From an uncultured Pseudomonadota bacterium (lineage in GTDB: Bacteria; Pseudomonadota; Gammaproteobacteria; Burkholderiales; Methylophilaceae), in the NCBI GenBank assembly GCA_903846555.1, contig CAINBI010000064.1, positions 1 to 43,312 on the forward strand: DNA of 43,312 nucleotides. The letters run 5' to 3'. Positions 22,730 to 31,305 of this stretch are shown in pieces. Numbering within the stretch: the first letter of the stretch is position 1; the number at the start of each line of letters is the position of its first letter. Below the pieces are notes generated by a model. The model ran no database searches and was not told the origin of the DNA. It saw only the letters and a list, made by a program, of their open reading frames with translations. Made by a program: the position numbers and the translations under genes.

Positions 22730-23950
22730 TTATTTAAGGGCTTTTTCGATACGGTCGAGTGCGTTGGTAAGATTTTCCATTGAGGTGGCGAACGAGATTC
22801 TAAAATATCCTTCTGCTCCAAATGCAGAGCCGGGCACTACAGCGACATCGAACTTTTCAAGAAGGTACTCTGCAAGCGCCATATCAGTGGCTGCTGGAAT
22901 TTTTTCTGCTTTATATAAGGTGTCAATCGCATCTCGTGCATCAGGAAATGCGTAGAACGCGCCGCCAGCCATTAGGCAGTTTAAGCCTGGTATTGTGTTG
23001 AAGCGATTAACCACGTAGCTATGGCGTTCTTTAAACGCCGTGACCATTGGGGTAATACAATCTTGCGAGCCTTCTAATGCGGCTTGTGCAGCTACTTGTG
23101 ATATTGAAGTGGCGTTGCTGGTTGATTGCGATTGTAAAATTTCCATCGCTTTGATGATGTAAGCGGGGCCTGCGGCATAGCCGATGCGCCAGCCTGTCAT
23201 TGAATAGGCTTTAGAAACGCCATTAAGTACAATGCATCGATCTTTAAGTGCTGGCGTGGCGTTTAATATATTGTAAAACTTATCGCCAGTGAGATTCACA
23301 TGTTCGTACATATCGTCTGTAGCGACCAACACATGCGGATGTTTGAGCAGCACTTCGCCTAAAGCTTGCAGCTCATTTAAGCTATACACCGTGCCAGTAG
23401 GGTTGGACGGCGAGTTAATCATAAAGATTTTTGTTTTTGGTGTGATGGCCGCTTCTAGCTGTGCTGGTAGCAATTTAAAACCTTGCTCGATGCCGCATTG
23501 AATGACAACAGGCGTTGCTTCTGCGACAAGTGCAATGTCTGCGTATGAAACCCAGTAAGGCGCTGGGATGATGACTTCATCACCTTTATTAAGTACCGCT
23601 AAACATAAATTGAATATGGTTTGCTTGCCGCCGACGCCAACAATGACTTCATTTAGCTTGTAATCAAAACCATTTTCATTTTTAAATTTATTGACGATGG
23701 CTTTTTTAAGGCCAGGAATGCCAGCAACTGGTGTGTATTTAGTAAAGCCATTGTCAATGGCTAACTTTGCCGCATCTTTAATGTGTTGTGGCGTATCAAA
23801 ATCAGGCTCGCCTGCCGCTAAGCCTATGATGGGTCGACCTTCAGCCTTGTATTTTCCAGCTTTTGCGGTAATGGCAAGGGTAGGGGATTCTTTAATTGAT
23901 TGAACGCGTTTAGATAAAACTGAGGCTTGTTGAGCTGCTGATGATGACAA
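22730..23950 (-). CDS. aspC: Aspartate aminotransferase (class I/II aminotransferase)
   Basis: This PLP-dependent enzyme interconverts aspartate/2-oxoglutarate and oxaloacetate/glutamate in the cytoplasm. Visible family landmarks are AAGEPDFDTP near the start, GGKQTIFNL, PAPYWVSY, the NSPSNPTG motif, the PLP-lysine motif NGVSKAYSMTGWRIGYAAG, and a C-terminal RISFATS that supplies the substrate carboxylate Arg. I prefer a TTG start at 23950 (406 residues) because AAGGAAG lies 6 nt upstream; the ATG at 23980 precedes that site and has none of its own. It is of the bacterial 1-gamma subgroup, some of whose members also accept prephenate. The gene stands alone. Confidence 0.85.
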   Translation of the reverse strand: MSSSAAQQASVLSKRVQSIKESPTLAITAKAGKYKAEGRPIIGLAAGEPDFDTPQHIKDAAKLAIDNGFTKYTPVAGIPGLKKAIVNKFKNENGFDYKLNEVIVGVGGKQTIFNLCLAVLNKGDEVIIPAPYWVSYADIALVAEATPVVIQCGIEQGFKLLPAQLEAAITPKTKIFMINSPSNPTGTVYSLNELQALGEVLLKHPHVLVATDDMYEHVNLTGDKFYNILNATPALKDRCIVLNGVSKAYSMTGWRIGYAAGPAYIIKAMEILQSQSTSNATSISQVAAQAALEGSQDCITPMVTAFKERHSYVVNRFNTIPGLNCLMAGGAFYAFPDARDAIDTLYKAEKIPAATDMALAEYLLEKFDVAVVPGSAFGAEGYFRISFATSMENLTNALDRIEKALK

Positions 23951-24084
23951 AATATGCTTCCTTAAAACAATTTTTTGCAAACGACTGAATGGTTCACATT
24001 TTACGCATAAAAACGTTGTTTAGGAATGCTTTGTATTGTCATCACCAGGTAGCTTTTTAGTGCTATGCACTTAGCACTGACTGA

Positions 24085-24597
24085 TTATTGCCAATATTTT
24101 AGTACGATTGCTTCAGCATCTTTCTCCTGACAGTCTTCATTAGAGCAGTTGGCTAATTTTTTCCAGTCATTTGGAAAGGGCATTTTATCGACAGGGAGTG
24201 CCGCACCATCAACGCCAAAACCTAGCGCAAAGACAACCGCTCCAGTTTTAACTGCAAAGCCTTTTGTGCTTTCAGCTACGGTTATCATGGCATTAGTTAT
24301 CTCTTGAGAAACGGCATCGTCGCTATCAAGCCACGCTTTAATCCTACCATCGTCACGTACGGCAATCACCAAAAACCCCCATGCATTAGAGTTTGTTTTG
24401 ATCTCAGACAGTTTTTTATTGATATTCACTTCTATTTCTTTCACGTATCTGTCCATATCATCCACACCATCCAACTTTTGTAAGATGGCATCTTTAGGTT
24501 GCATCATGTAAATCTTTAAGTATTCAGCTTGTGCAGCATTAGAAATAAGCGGGAAAAGTAAGGTTAAAAACGCAAATACTTTTATTTTTAGATCCAT
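24085..24597 (-). CDS. Secreted hypothetical protein
   Basis: This 170-residue protein has a clear Sec signal peptide (MDLKIKVFAFLTLLFPLISNAAQA, cleavage near residue 22-24). The mature part has two cysteines in CSNEDCQEKD near the C-terminus, probably disulphide-bonded in the periplasm, and a strand WGFLVIAVRDDGRIKAWLDSD. I do not recognise the family. It is separated from the downstream aminotransferase by about 130 bp. Confidence 0.6.
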   Translation of the reverse strand: MDLKIKVFAFLTLLFPLISNAAQAEYLKIYMMQPKDAILQKLDGVDDMDRYVKEIEVNINKKLSEIKTNSNAWGFLVIAVRDDGRIKAWLDSDDAVSQEITNAMITVAESTKGFAVKTGAVVFALGFGVDGAALPVDKMPFPNDWKKLANCSNEDCQEKDAEAIVLKYWQ

Positions 24598-24659
24598 TTT
24601 AAATTCCTTTTTTGAGTGGGTTTGGCTGATTTTTAAATTAAGTTCTTTGATTTTTATTA

Positions 24660-24708
24660 TAAAACAGATGCCCTGAGAGCCGCTCTGCTATTACCTCTCA
24701 GGGCATCT
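24660..24708 (-). terminator. Terminator-type palindrome, copy 1 of a dispersed repeat
   Basis: Perfect 14-bp arms (24666-24679 and 24695-24708) are followed on the minus strand by TGTTTTATAA, so it can end the protease transcript. Over 49 nt it matches the plus-strand element at 28076-28124 with about six differences. Confidence 0.75.
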
Positions 24709-24797
24709 ATTTTTAGGGTTTTGCTATTATTTTTGTGCAGAAAAATTCTGTAACATTGCTTAAAATCTAAAATGGTTCGTAGGCATTTTTAAAGGCG

Positions 24798-25808
24798 CTA
24801 GCATTCCATCTCACAGCCTAGCAAGTGGCCGTATTCTTGCGCTAAATTCACATCCATTATGGCAATAGCTAGGCTGACGCTATGTACGGTTGCCTTATCG
24901 CCCACCGATTGCGCGATGACCCCCAGCCTAAATAATGCATCTGTATTGCTGGCATCCAACTTAACCGCTTGTTGGTAAGCACTTTTAGCTTCATCCATTT
25001 TATTTAAATTTTCCTGTGCAGCACCCAACTCATACCATGCGTCAGAATTTCTGGGGTCAGCTTCTAGCCATTTTTGTGCAACTTGCGCCAACTTTGGCCA
25101 ATCTTGATTGATTTCTGGAATAGCCATTTGCATAAAGAACGGTTTTTTATCATCGTCTTCCTCCCAAAAAGCTTTGCCAACAATGGGAAACGCTGTTTCA
25201 ACGGGAAGTTTTTCTAAATTATCCAGCCATTCAATCGGTAGCGAGTAAAAGTAGGCGGGTTTGCCTGGCGTTTTGAACGTGTTAATACCTAATAGCTTGC
25301 CTTCTATATCAAAAATGCCGCTACCACTGGCACCCATGCGGAAAGGGGCGCTACTTCTAATAATATGGCCGCCTTCAAAATGATAAGTAGATTTAATGAC
25401 CCCTGCAGAGGTCAATGGTATGGGAACGCCATTTGAGTGGCCTATCGACAATACCTCCTGCCCACGCCTTAGTTCATGGCCTTTGGCTAATTGCGCAGGG
25501 GTAAACGGCAAGCTTTGCATGGTTAATAAACATAAGTCATGCCACCGATCAGCCTGCACTGAAACTATCGTGTAGCTATCTTCACCACGCGCAACCCAAG
25601 GTTGTTTGGTGCTACGAAAGATATGGCAGTTTGTCATCACTTTGTTCTCGCCCACCACAACGCCAGAGCCGTAAGATAAGCCGCCAGTTTCGTTATAGCC
25701 CCGCACCATGACGATGGTTTGCATGGCCGCTAATACTTTTTGCTGATCAATCGCTAATGCGGCGTTAGTCATGCCAAGTAATGCCAATAGCAGAATTAGT
25801 CTACGCAT
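24798..25808 (-). CDS. Secreted trypsin-like serine protease with TPR repeats
   Basis: This 336-residue protein starts at the ATG at 25808 (after GGGGATTCAG); an upstream TTG is less likely. Residues 1-19 are a signal peptide ending in AALA. The protease domain shows the chymotrypsin/DegP-like triad: H62 in TNCHIF, D91 in RWHDLCLL and S161 in MGASGSGIF. Residues about 225-320 hold two or three TPR units (AWYELGAAQENLNKMDEAKSAYQ and so on). It has no PDZ domain, unlike DegP. It probably acts in the periplasm on proteins selected through the TPRs. It is transcribed divergently from uvrB. Confidence 0.8.
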   Translation of the reverse strand: MRRLILLLALLGMTNAALAIDQQKVLAAMQTIVMVRGYNETGGLSYGSGVVVGENKVMTNCHIFRSTKQPWVARGEDSYTIVSVQADRWHDLCLLTMQSLPFTPAQLAKGHELRRGQEVLSIGHSNGVPIPLTSAGVIKSTYHFEGGHIIRSSAPFRMGASGSGIFDIEGKLLGINTFKTPGKPAYFYSLPIEWLDNLEKLPVETAFPIVGKAFWEEDDDKKPFFMQMAIPEINQDWPKLAQVAQKWLEADPRNSDAWYELGAAQENLNKMDEAKSAYQQAVKLDASNTDALFRLGVIAQSVGDKATVHSVSLAIAIMDVNLAQEYGHLLGCEMEC

Positions 25809-25963
25809 CTGAATCCCCAATTAAATAATATTGAAACTTAAATGTTGTGCTTTCAGTGACTGCCATAATTTAAGTAAGTTCTAACTAAGTTCTAAGAAAC
25901 CATGTTAAAAGTGAATGTTCGCGATAGCGCTTTATTACTGTTAAAATCATGCGTCAATTTTCA

Positions 25964-28009
25964 ATGAAGAACAGCGTGTTTGTCACTTTTCCCAATAGTC
26001 AATATCAGTTATATCAGCCTTTTGAGCCGGCGGGCGACCAACCGCAGGCTATCGACAAGCTGACGCAAGGCATTAATGATGGGCTGAAGTTTCAAACATT
26101 ATTAGGCGTGACTGGCTCGGGCAAAACCTACACCATGGCTAACGTGATTGCCCGTACGGGTCGCCCAGCCATTGTGATGGCACCCAACAAAACGCTTGCA
26201 GCACAGTTGTATAGCGAATTTAGAGAGTTTTTTCCGAATAACTCAGTTGAATACTTCGTATCATATTACGATTACTATCAGCCAGAAGCCTATGTGCCGT
26301 CGCGTGATTTATTCATTGAAAAAGATTCCAGCATTAACGAACACATAGAGCAGATGCGGCTATCAGCCACTAAGGCGTTGTTAGAGCGTGAAGACAGCAT
26401 TATTGTGGCGACTGTTTCAGCAATCTACGGTATTGGCGACCCAAGTGATTATCACGGCATGGTGCTGCATGTGCAGGTGGGCGAAAAAATTGCCCAGCGC
26501 GACATGATAGAACGCTTGGTTGGTATGCAATATGACCGCAATGAATTCGATTTTTCACGCGGTACGTTTAGAGTACGCGGCGATGTGATTGATGTGTTTC
26601 CTGCTGAAAATAATGAAACTGCCGTGCGCATATCAATGTTTGACGATGAAGTTGAAGCGATTACCCTGTTTGACCCGCTGACTGGGCAAATTTTCAATAA
26701 AATCCCACGCTACACGGTTTATCCTTCCAGCCATTATGTAACACCGCGTGAAACCACCATTAAAGCCGTAGAAAGAATTAAACACGAACTTAAAGACCGT
26801 GTAGATTTTTATATTAAAAATGGCAAGTTGGTAGAAGCCGCCCGTATTGAACAGCGCACCCGTTTTGACCTGGAAATGCTTAACGAAATTGGCTTTTGCA
26901 AAGGCATTGAAAACTATTCACGCCATATGTCTGGCCGTAATCCGGGTGATCCACCACCGACTTTGATTGATTACCTGCCAGACAATGCGCTGATGATTAT
27001 TGATGAAAGCCACGTCACCGTGCCGCAAGTGGGCGCGATGTACAAAGGGGATCGGTCGCGTAAAGAGAACTTGGTCGATTACGGTTGGCGTTTGCCGTCA
27101 GCGTTAGATAATCGCCCGCTCAAGTTTGAAGAGTTTGAAGATATTATGCGGCAATGCGTATTTGTCTCTGCCACACCTTCAGAGTATGAAGCCACGCATC
27201 AGCAGCAAGTGGTAGAAATGATCGCGCGGCCAACTGGCTTGGTAGATCCGCCAATTATAGTCAAGCCAGCCGATACGCAAGTGGATGACTTGTTGGGTGA
27301 AATTAAGTTGCGCGTAGCGGTGGGCGAGCGCGTGCTAGTGACCACGCTAACAAAACGTATGTCTGAAGATCTTACCGATTACTTAACCGAGCATGGCGTA
27401 AAAGTACGTTATTTACACAGCGACATTGATACCGTTGAGCGCGTTGAAATCATTCGAGATTTGCGTCTAGGCGAATTTGATGTGCTGGTGGGCATTAACT
27501 TGTTGCGCGAAGGTTTGGATATTCCTGAAGTGTCATTAGTCGCAGTGCTTGATGCAGACAAAGAAGGTTTTTTACGCTCAGAACGTTCGCTGATTCAAAC
27601 GTCAGGCCGCGCGGCGCGTAACTTAAACGGCAAGGTGATTTTTTACGCCAACAAAATCACTCGCAGCATGAAAGCGGCCATGGATGAAACCGAGCGTAGG
27701 CGCAGCGTGCAAATGGCGTTTAATGAGGCGAATGGCATTGTGCCCAAAGGCATCACTAAACGCATTAAAGACATTATTGATGGCGTGTACGACAAAGATG
27801 AAGCCATGCGTGAGCGTAAAGTGCTACAAGACCAAGCCAGCTATGAATCTTTAAGCGAAAAACAAATTGCCAAAGAAATGAAGCGCCTAGAAAAAGCCAT
27901 GCACGACAGCGCAAAAAATCTGGAGTTTGAAAAAGCCGCCGATTATAGAGATCAGCTGAAAAAACTTAAAGCCAAGTTTTTTGGAGCCGAGTTGCCTGAT
28001 CTTGTTTAA
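25964..28009 (+). CDS. uvrB: Excinuclease ABC subunit B
   Basis: This is the DNA-damage helicase-like subunit of nucleotide excision repair; with UvrA it verifies the lesion, then recruits UvrC. Landmarks are Walker A GVTGSGKT near the start, [14 protein letters not shown] (the beta-hairpin), the DEAD-like [42 protein letters not shown], and the C-terminal UvrC-binding UVR motif [23 protein letters not shown]. The length (681 residues) is normal. The ATG at 25949 is an alternative start, but a TAAAAT -10-like box at 25942-25947 abuts it, so 25964 seems likelier. I found no LexA box upstream. Confidence 0.95.
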   Translation: MKNSVFVTFPNSQYQLYQPFEPAGDQPQAIDKLTQGINDGLKFQTLLGVTGSGKTYTMANVIARTGRPAIVMAPNKTLAAQLYSEFREFFPNNSVEYFVSYYDYYQPEAYVPSRDLFIEKDSSINEHIEQMRLSATKALLEREDSIIVATVSAIYGIGDPSDYHGMVLHVQVGEKIAQRDMIERLVGMQYDRNEFDFSRGTFRVRGDVIDVFPAENNETAVRISMFDDEVEAITLFDPLTGQIFNKIPRYTVYPSSHYVTPRETTIKAVERIKHELKDRVDFYIKNGKLVEAARIEQRTRFDLEMLNEIGFCKGIENYSRHMSGRNPGDPPPTLIDYLPDNALMIIDESHVTVPQVGAMYKGDRSRKENLVDYGWRLPSALDNRPLKFEEFEDIMRQCVFVSATPSEYEATHQQQVVEMIARPTGLVDPPIIVKPADTQVDDLLGEIKLRVAVGERVLVTTLTKRMSEDLTDYLTEHGVKVRYLHSDIDTVERVEIIRDLRLGEFDVLVGINLLREGLDIPEVSLVAVLDADKEGFLRSERSLIQTSGRAARNLNGKVIFYANKITRSMKAAMDETERRRSVQMAFNEANGIVPKGITKRIKDIIDGVYDKDEAMRERKVLQDQASYESLSEKQIAKEMKRLEKAMHDSAKNLEFEKAADYRDQLKKLKAKFFGAELPDLV

Positions 28010-28075
28010 AACTATGCATAAGGCTAAAAGTGAATCTTAGCAATAGCGACGCCCAGTAAAAAATTAGGCTAAAAG

Positions 28076-28124
28076 AGATGCCCTGCGAGGCAATAGCAGA
28101 GGGGCTCCCAGAGCCTCTGTTTTA
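28076..28124 (+). terminator. Terminator-type element, copy 2 of a dispersed repeat
   Basis: It lies 67 nt after uvrB. CAGAGG...CCTCTG with an inner CTC/GAG pairing (28097-28119) is followed by TTTTA, an intrinsic terminator for uvrB. The whole 49 nt matches the minus-strand element at 24660-24708. Confidence 0.7.
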
Positions 28125-28192
28125 CCGTGGTTTTGGCTTAGCAGCGTTGACTTGCTGCTTATGTTGTTCATGCAATCAGACCCACTTAAACC

Positions 28193-28375
28193 TTATTCGT
28201 CTAGCAGTTTTCCGCCTATCGCCCAGTCCTCATAAGCCACTTCTTCAAATGTAATGTAGGTGTAAGACTTGGGCTTATTGGCAACTCGCTCCAGCGTTTC
28301 GGTCATCTCTTTGGCGATTTGTGCTTTTTGCTCACGCGTCACTTCGCCGGCAAGTTTGATATTTACGTATGGCAT
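28193..28375 (-). CDS. 4-oxalocrotonate tautomerase-family protein
   Basis: This 60-residue protein starts Met-Pro (MPYVNIKLAGEVTREQKAQI). After Met removal the N-terminal Pro1 is the catalytic base of this family, which forms small hexamers that move protons between keto and enol forms. The length and the conserved TREQK...ITKEMTETL-like helix fit. The substrate cannot be told from sequence. A ribosome site (AGGAG, 28385 region) precedes the start. Confidence 0.8.
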   Translation of the reverse strand: MPYVNIKLAGEVTREQKAQIAKEMTETLERVANKPKSYTYITFEEVAYEDWAIGGKLLDE

Positions 28376-28415
28376 TTAATTTCTCCTAAATTAGAATTTC
28401 ACTTGAAGGGTGGTG

Positions 28416-28955
28416 CTATTCAATGACGTTAATCATAAATGGCACGGGTTGTTTTGCATAGGCGATATAAAGTGGATGCTGTGGGCTTCGGTCTATATTT
28501 AATTGCAGGCACATGATTTTGTGTTGCAAATTAGCTTGTGCCAGCATGGTCGCCACACTTTGACCTCTAGTTGCGGCTAGCGGATGTTTTCCCCAGCCAC
28601 ATACAGTCATGTCGGATAATTGCACAGCCCGTAAAATGCAGTCATCGGCTTCCGTAATATCACCTAAAAGGTTATCCACAGAATTTAGCAAGCTAGAATC
28701 TGTCATGCGAAATGGAAATAAATTCACAATAATCATGCTGCCATAACCCATAGTAATGGCTCTACGTTGACAACGCTCAATCGTTGGGTCGTTGTCAATT
28801 TCATTGGCAGTGCTGGGATTAAGCATTAAAAAACTTATCGTGGGCTTGCTGGTATCCCAATCACGGCGCAACCAATAACGATATTTTTCACAATCTGAAA
28901 AATGCGCCTCAGATTGCTGTATTAAAGTATTGTGCCGTTTAATGATCATGAACAT
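28416..28955 (-). CDS. DUF1643 family protein
   Basis: This is a 179-residue cytoplasmic protein. The core follows the DUF1643 pattern: YRYWLRRDW, then FLMLNPSTANEIDNDPTIERCQRRA (residues about 41-66), IVNLFPFRMTD, and VCGWGKHP. The biochemical role of this family is unknown; it is often found near modification or defence genes. The start overlaps the end of the CDF exporter gene out of frame (CDF stop at 28939), so the two are probably co-translated. An in-frame ATG at 28949 is an alternative. Confidence 0.75.
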   Translation of the reverse strand: MFMIIKRHNTLIQQSEAHFSDCEKYRYWLRRDWDTSKPTISFLMLNPSTANEIDNDPTIERCQRRAITMGYGSMIIVNLFPFRMTDSSLLNSVDNLLGDITEADDCILRAVQLSDMTVCGWGKHPLAATRGQSVATMLAQANLQHKIMCLQLNIDRSPQHPLYIAYAKQPVPFMINVIE

Positions 28956-29664
28956 GACCGCCCAAGCTAGCTGTGCCTTGCAGGGTTTGCCAAATATCGC
29001 GTATTAAATTCAGAGTAAATACCAATAACAATATTGAAATCAACAAAGATAATATCGGGTCTATCGGCAACCAGCCAGTCAAGTAAACGACAATGCCAGC
29101 CGCCACTGCGGCAACCGAGCCTAATAAATCACCCATTACATGCAAAAATGCTGCGCGATTATTTAAACTTTCACCTTGATGAACGACTTGCTGATGCAAC
29201 AGTTTAGCCACTACTAAATTGACGATTAAGCCTAAGCTTGCAATCACCATTAAACCTAAACCTTGTATGGGATGCGGTTGTTTAAATCTGGCAATCGCCT
29301 CGTACAGTACAAATATAATCACCACCAACATGGTCACTGCATTAAAAATAGACACGGCTATTTCAACATAACTAACGCCTGAAGCGTGCCTTGCAACATT
29401 AGGTTTTTTAGCAAGCAGCCCTGCCAGCCAAGCCAGACCAAGTGCCGCCACATCTGTAAACATGTGCCCAGCATCGCTGAGCAAGGCTAAAGAACCAGTG
29501 TACCAACTACCTATCGCTTCAATAATGGCAAAGATTAAAATCAGCATAAATGGCATTAGATAATGATGATGCCCATCATGATGGTGATAATCTTCGCGGT
29601 CATAATCATGATCTTCGTGCGTCGGGTGGATATTTTTTTGCGTTGTTTCATTAGATGGTGTCAT
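28939..29664 (-). CDS. Cation diffusion facilitator metal exporter
   Basis: This is a 241-residue CDF-type (CzcD/ZitB-like) inner-membrane Zn/Co/Cd-proton antiporter. A His- and Asp-rich N-terminal tail (HPTHEDHDYDREDYHHHDGHHHY) binds metal. Transmembrane helix 2 carries LLSDAGHMFTD and helix 5 carries HVMGDLLGS, the paired His/Asp metal sites. It is short because the usual cytoplasmic C-terminal domain is almost absent: the protein ends about 25 residues after helix 6, in GGHVHDH. Export may therefore be regulated differently from full-length members. Confidence 0.88.
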   Translation of the reverse strand: MTPSNETTQKNIHPTHEDHDYDREDYHHHDGHHHYLMPFMLILIFAIIEAIGSWYTGSLALLSDAGHMFTDVAALGLAWLAGLLAKKPNVARHASGVSYVEIAVSIFNAVTMLVVIIFVLYEAIARFKQPHPIQGLGLMVIASLGLIVNLVVAKLLHQQVVHQGESLNNRAAFLHVMGDLLGSVAAVAAGIVVYLTGWLPIDPILSLLISILLLVFTLNLIRDIWQTLQGTASLGGHVHDH

Positions 29665-29803
29665 AGGTGAAATGCTAACCTAAAAGTCAGTTTAGATCAC
29701 AGTGTTTTAGTCATTTTTAGCGCAGTAACCCTGAATAAAGCCATGCCATGAATTGTTGAAAGCTATAATGCTGACTATTCTCAATTATTCGCAATCAATT
29801 ATT

Positions 29804-30646
29804 ATGCTCAGTTATCGTCATGCCTTTCACGCAGGCAATCATGCAGATGTATTGAAACACTATGTACTCGGTTTGGTGTTGGCTCATGCAGCACAAAAGC
29901 CAGCCCCTTTTTGGTATGTTGATACGCACGCAGGTGCTGGTTTATATCGCTTAACTGAAGGTTATGCCGCGCAAAATGCAGAATTTGAGCAAGGGATTGA
30001 AAAATTAATATTCGCAGAAAACCTGCCAGCATCACTTGCAGAATTTGTCGCGCAGATTAAAAGTTTTAATAATAATGCCCTTGCGTTTTACCCCGGCTCA
30101 CCGCTTGTAGCACAACAATATTTACGGGCCGATGACAAAATGCGGCTGTTTGAACTTCACCCCAATGATAACAAATTGCTGGTAGAAAATTTTAAGCGGC
30201 AGGGCAGGCAAGTCAAAATTGCGCTGCAAGATGGCTTTGCTGGGCTAAAAGCCATGCTGCCACCACCACCGCGCCGCGCCGTGGTGTTAATTGACCCGCC
30301 TTATGAAGACAAGCAAGATTATCTGCGTGTGGTAAAAATAATCAAAGATAGTCTGGCTAGGTTTGCAACAGGTACTTATATGGTGTGGTACCCGCTACTA
30401 CCGCGCCCAGAGCCAAACGCGATGATAGATAGCTTAATGGATTTGAATGCGCCAAACTGGCTACACGTTGCTATGACCATAGACGAACCATCAACCGAAG
30501 GCTTCGGTATGTTTGGCAGTGGCCTATTTATTATTAACCCACCTTGGACATTACCTAAGATTTTAGAAGAAACCATGCCGATTTTAACTAAACTTTTGGC
30601 TTTAGATGAAACGGCGGAATATGTACTTGAGAGTCATATTTCGTAA
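29804..30646 (+). CDS. rlmJ: 23S rRNA (adenine2030-N6)-methyltransferase
   Basis: This 280-residue SAM-dependent methyltransferase makes m6A2030 in 23S rRNA. It begins MLSYRHAFHAGNHADVLKH, the very conserved N-terminus of RlmJ, which decides the start at 29804 over the ATG at 29753. The active-site motif is VLIDPPYEDK; FWYVDTHAGAGLY is the SAM-binding entry. It is the first gene after the divergent CDF gene and is probably monocistronic. Confidence 0.92.
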   Translation: MLSYRHAFHAGNHADVLKHYVLGLVLAHAAQKPAPFWYVDTHAGAGLYRLTEGYAAQNAEFEQGIEKLIFAENLPASLAEFVAQIKSFNNNALAFYPGSPLVAQQYLRADDKMRLFELHPNDNKLLVENFKRQGRQVKIALQDGFAGLKAMLPPPPRRAVVLIDPPYEDKQDYLRVVKIIKDSLARFATGTYMVWYPLLPRPEPNAMIDSLMDLNAPNWLHVAMTIDEPSTEGFGMFGSGLFIINPPWTLPKILEETMPILTKLLALDETAEYVLESHIS

Positions 30647-30719
30647 ACATTACTCACGGTTTTAGCCGATAATAAGCAAGCTAATTTTTAACACCCTAAT
30701 CAATATAAGGCACCACGCA

Positions 30720-31262
30720 ATGCAAAAGACTCCCACAGCTTCATCGATTGAATACAAACAGAAAAGCCTGATGACGAACATTTTGTTCGGCAGTCGCTGG
30801 CTGCAATTGCCGCTTTATTTAGGCCTAATTGTTGCACAAGCGGTGTATGTGTACTTCTTTGGCCTTGAGTTAGTCCATTTGGTAGGCAAAGCTTCGCACC
30901 TAGTTGAAGCCGACATCATGTTGATTGTATTGGGTTTAATCGACGTGGTGATGATTTCAAACTTACTGATTATGGTGATTGTGGGCGGTTATGAAACCTT
31001 CGTATCACGCCTGAATTTAGAAGGCCATCCAGATGAACCAGATTGGTTATCACACGTAAACGCCAATTTACTTAAAGTAAAACTAGCGACAGCGATTATC
31101 GGTATTTCATCCATACATCTACTTAAAACATTCATCAATGCCGAAAATTTAAGCGATAAAGTATTGATTGCGCAAACGGTAATACACATGACATTTGTGT
31201 TTTCAGCGGTTGCCATTGCTTATATTGATAAGCTGATGACGCGCCCTGATGAAAAGCACTAA
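30720..31262 (+). CDS. YqhA/UPF0114 family membrane protein
   Basis: This 180-residue inner-membrane protein of the UPF0114 family has four hydrophobic helices. Family landmarks are LFGSRWLQLPLYLGLIVAQ, LGLIDVVMISNLLIMVIVGGYE and LSHVNANLLKVKLATAIIGISSIHLL. The physiological role of the family is not established. AAGG lies about 10 nt before the ATG. It converges on the res gene at 31306 with a 43-bp gap. Confidence 0.85.
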   Translation: MQKTPTASSIEYKQKSLMTNILFGSRWLQLPLYLGLIVAQAVYVYFFGLELVHLVGKASHLVEADIMLIVLGLIDVVMISNLLIMVIVGGYETFVSRLNLEGHPDEPDWLSHVNANLLKVKLATAIIGISSIHLLKTFINAENLSDKVLIAQTVIHMTFVFSAVAIAYIDKLMTRPDEKH

Positions 31263-31305
31263 GTCATGTTCAGTAGGTATTGCGCGATTGATTTTTAGCT
31301 TTGAG

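Noticed and set aside
25880-25963. LexA (SOS) box before uvrB
   Set aside because: No CTGT-N8-ACAG or close relative; only a duplicated AAGTTCTAA motif that I cannot assign.
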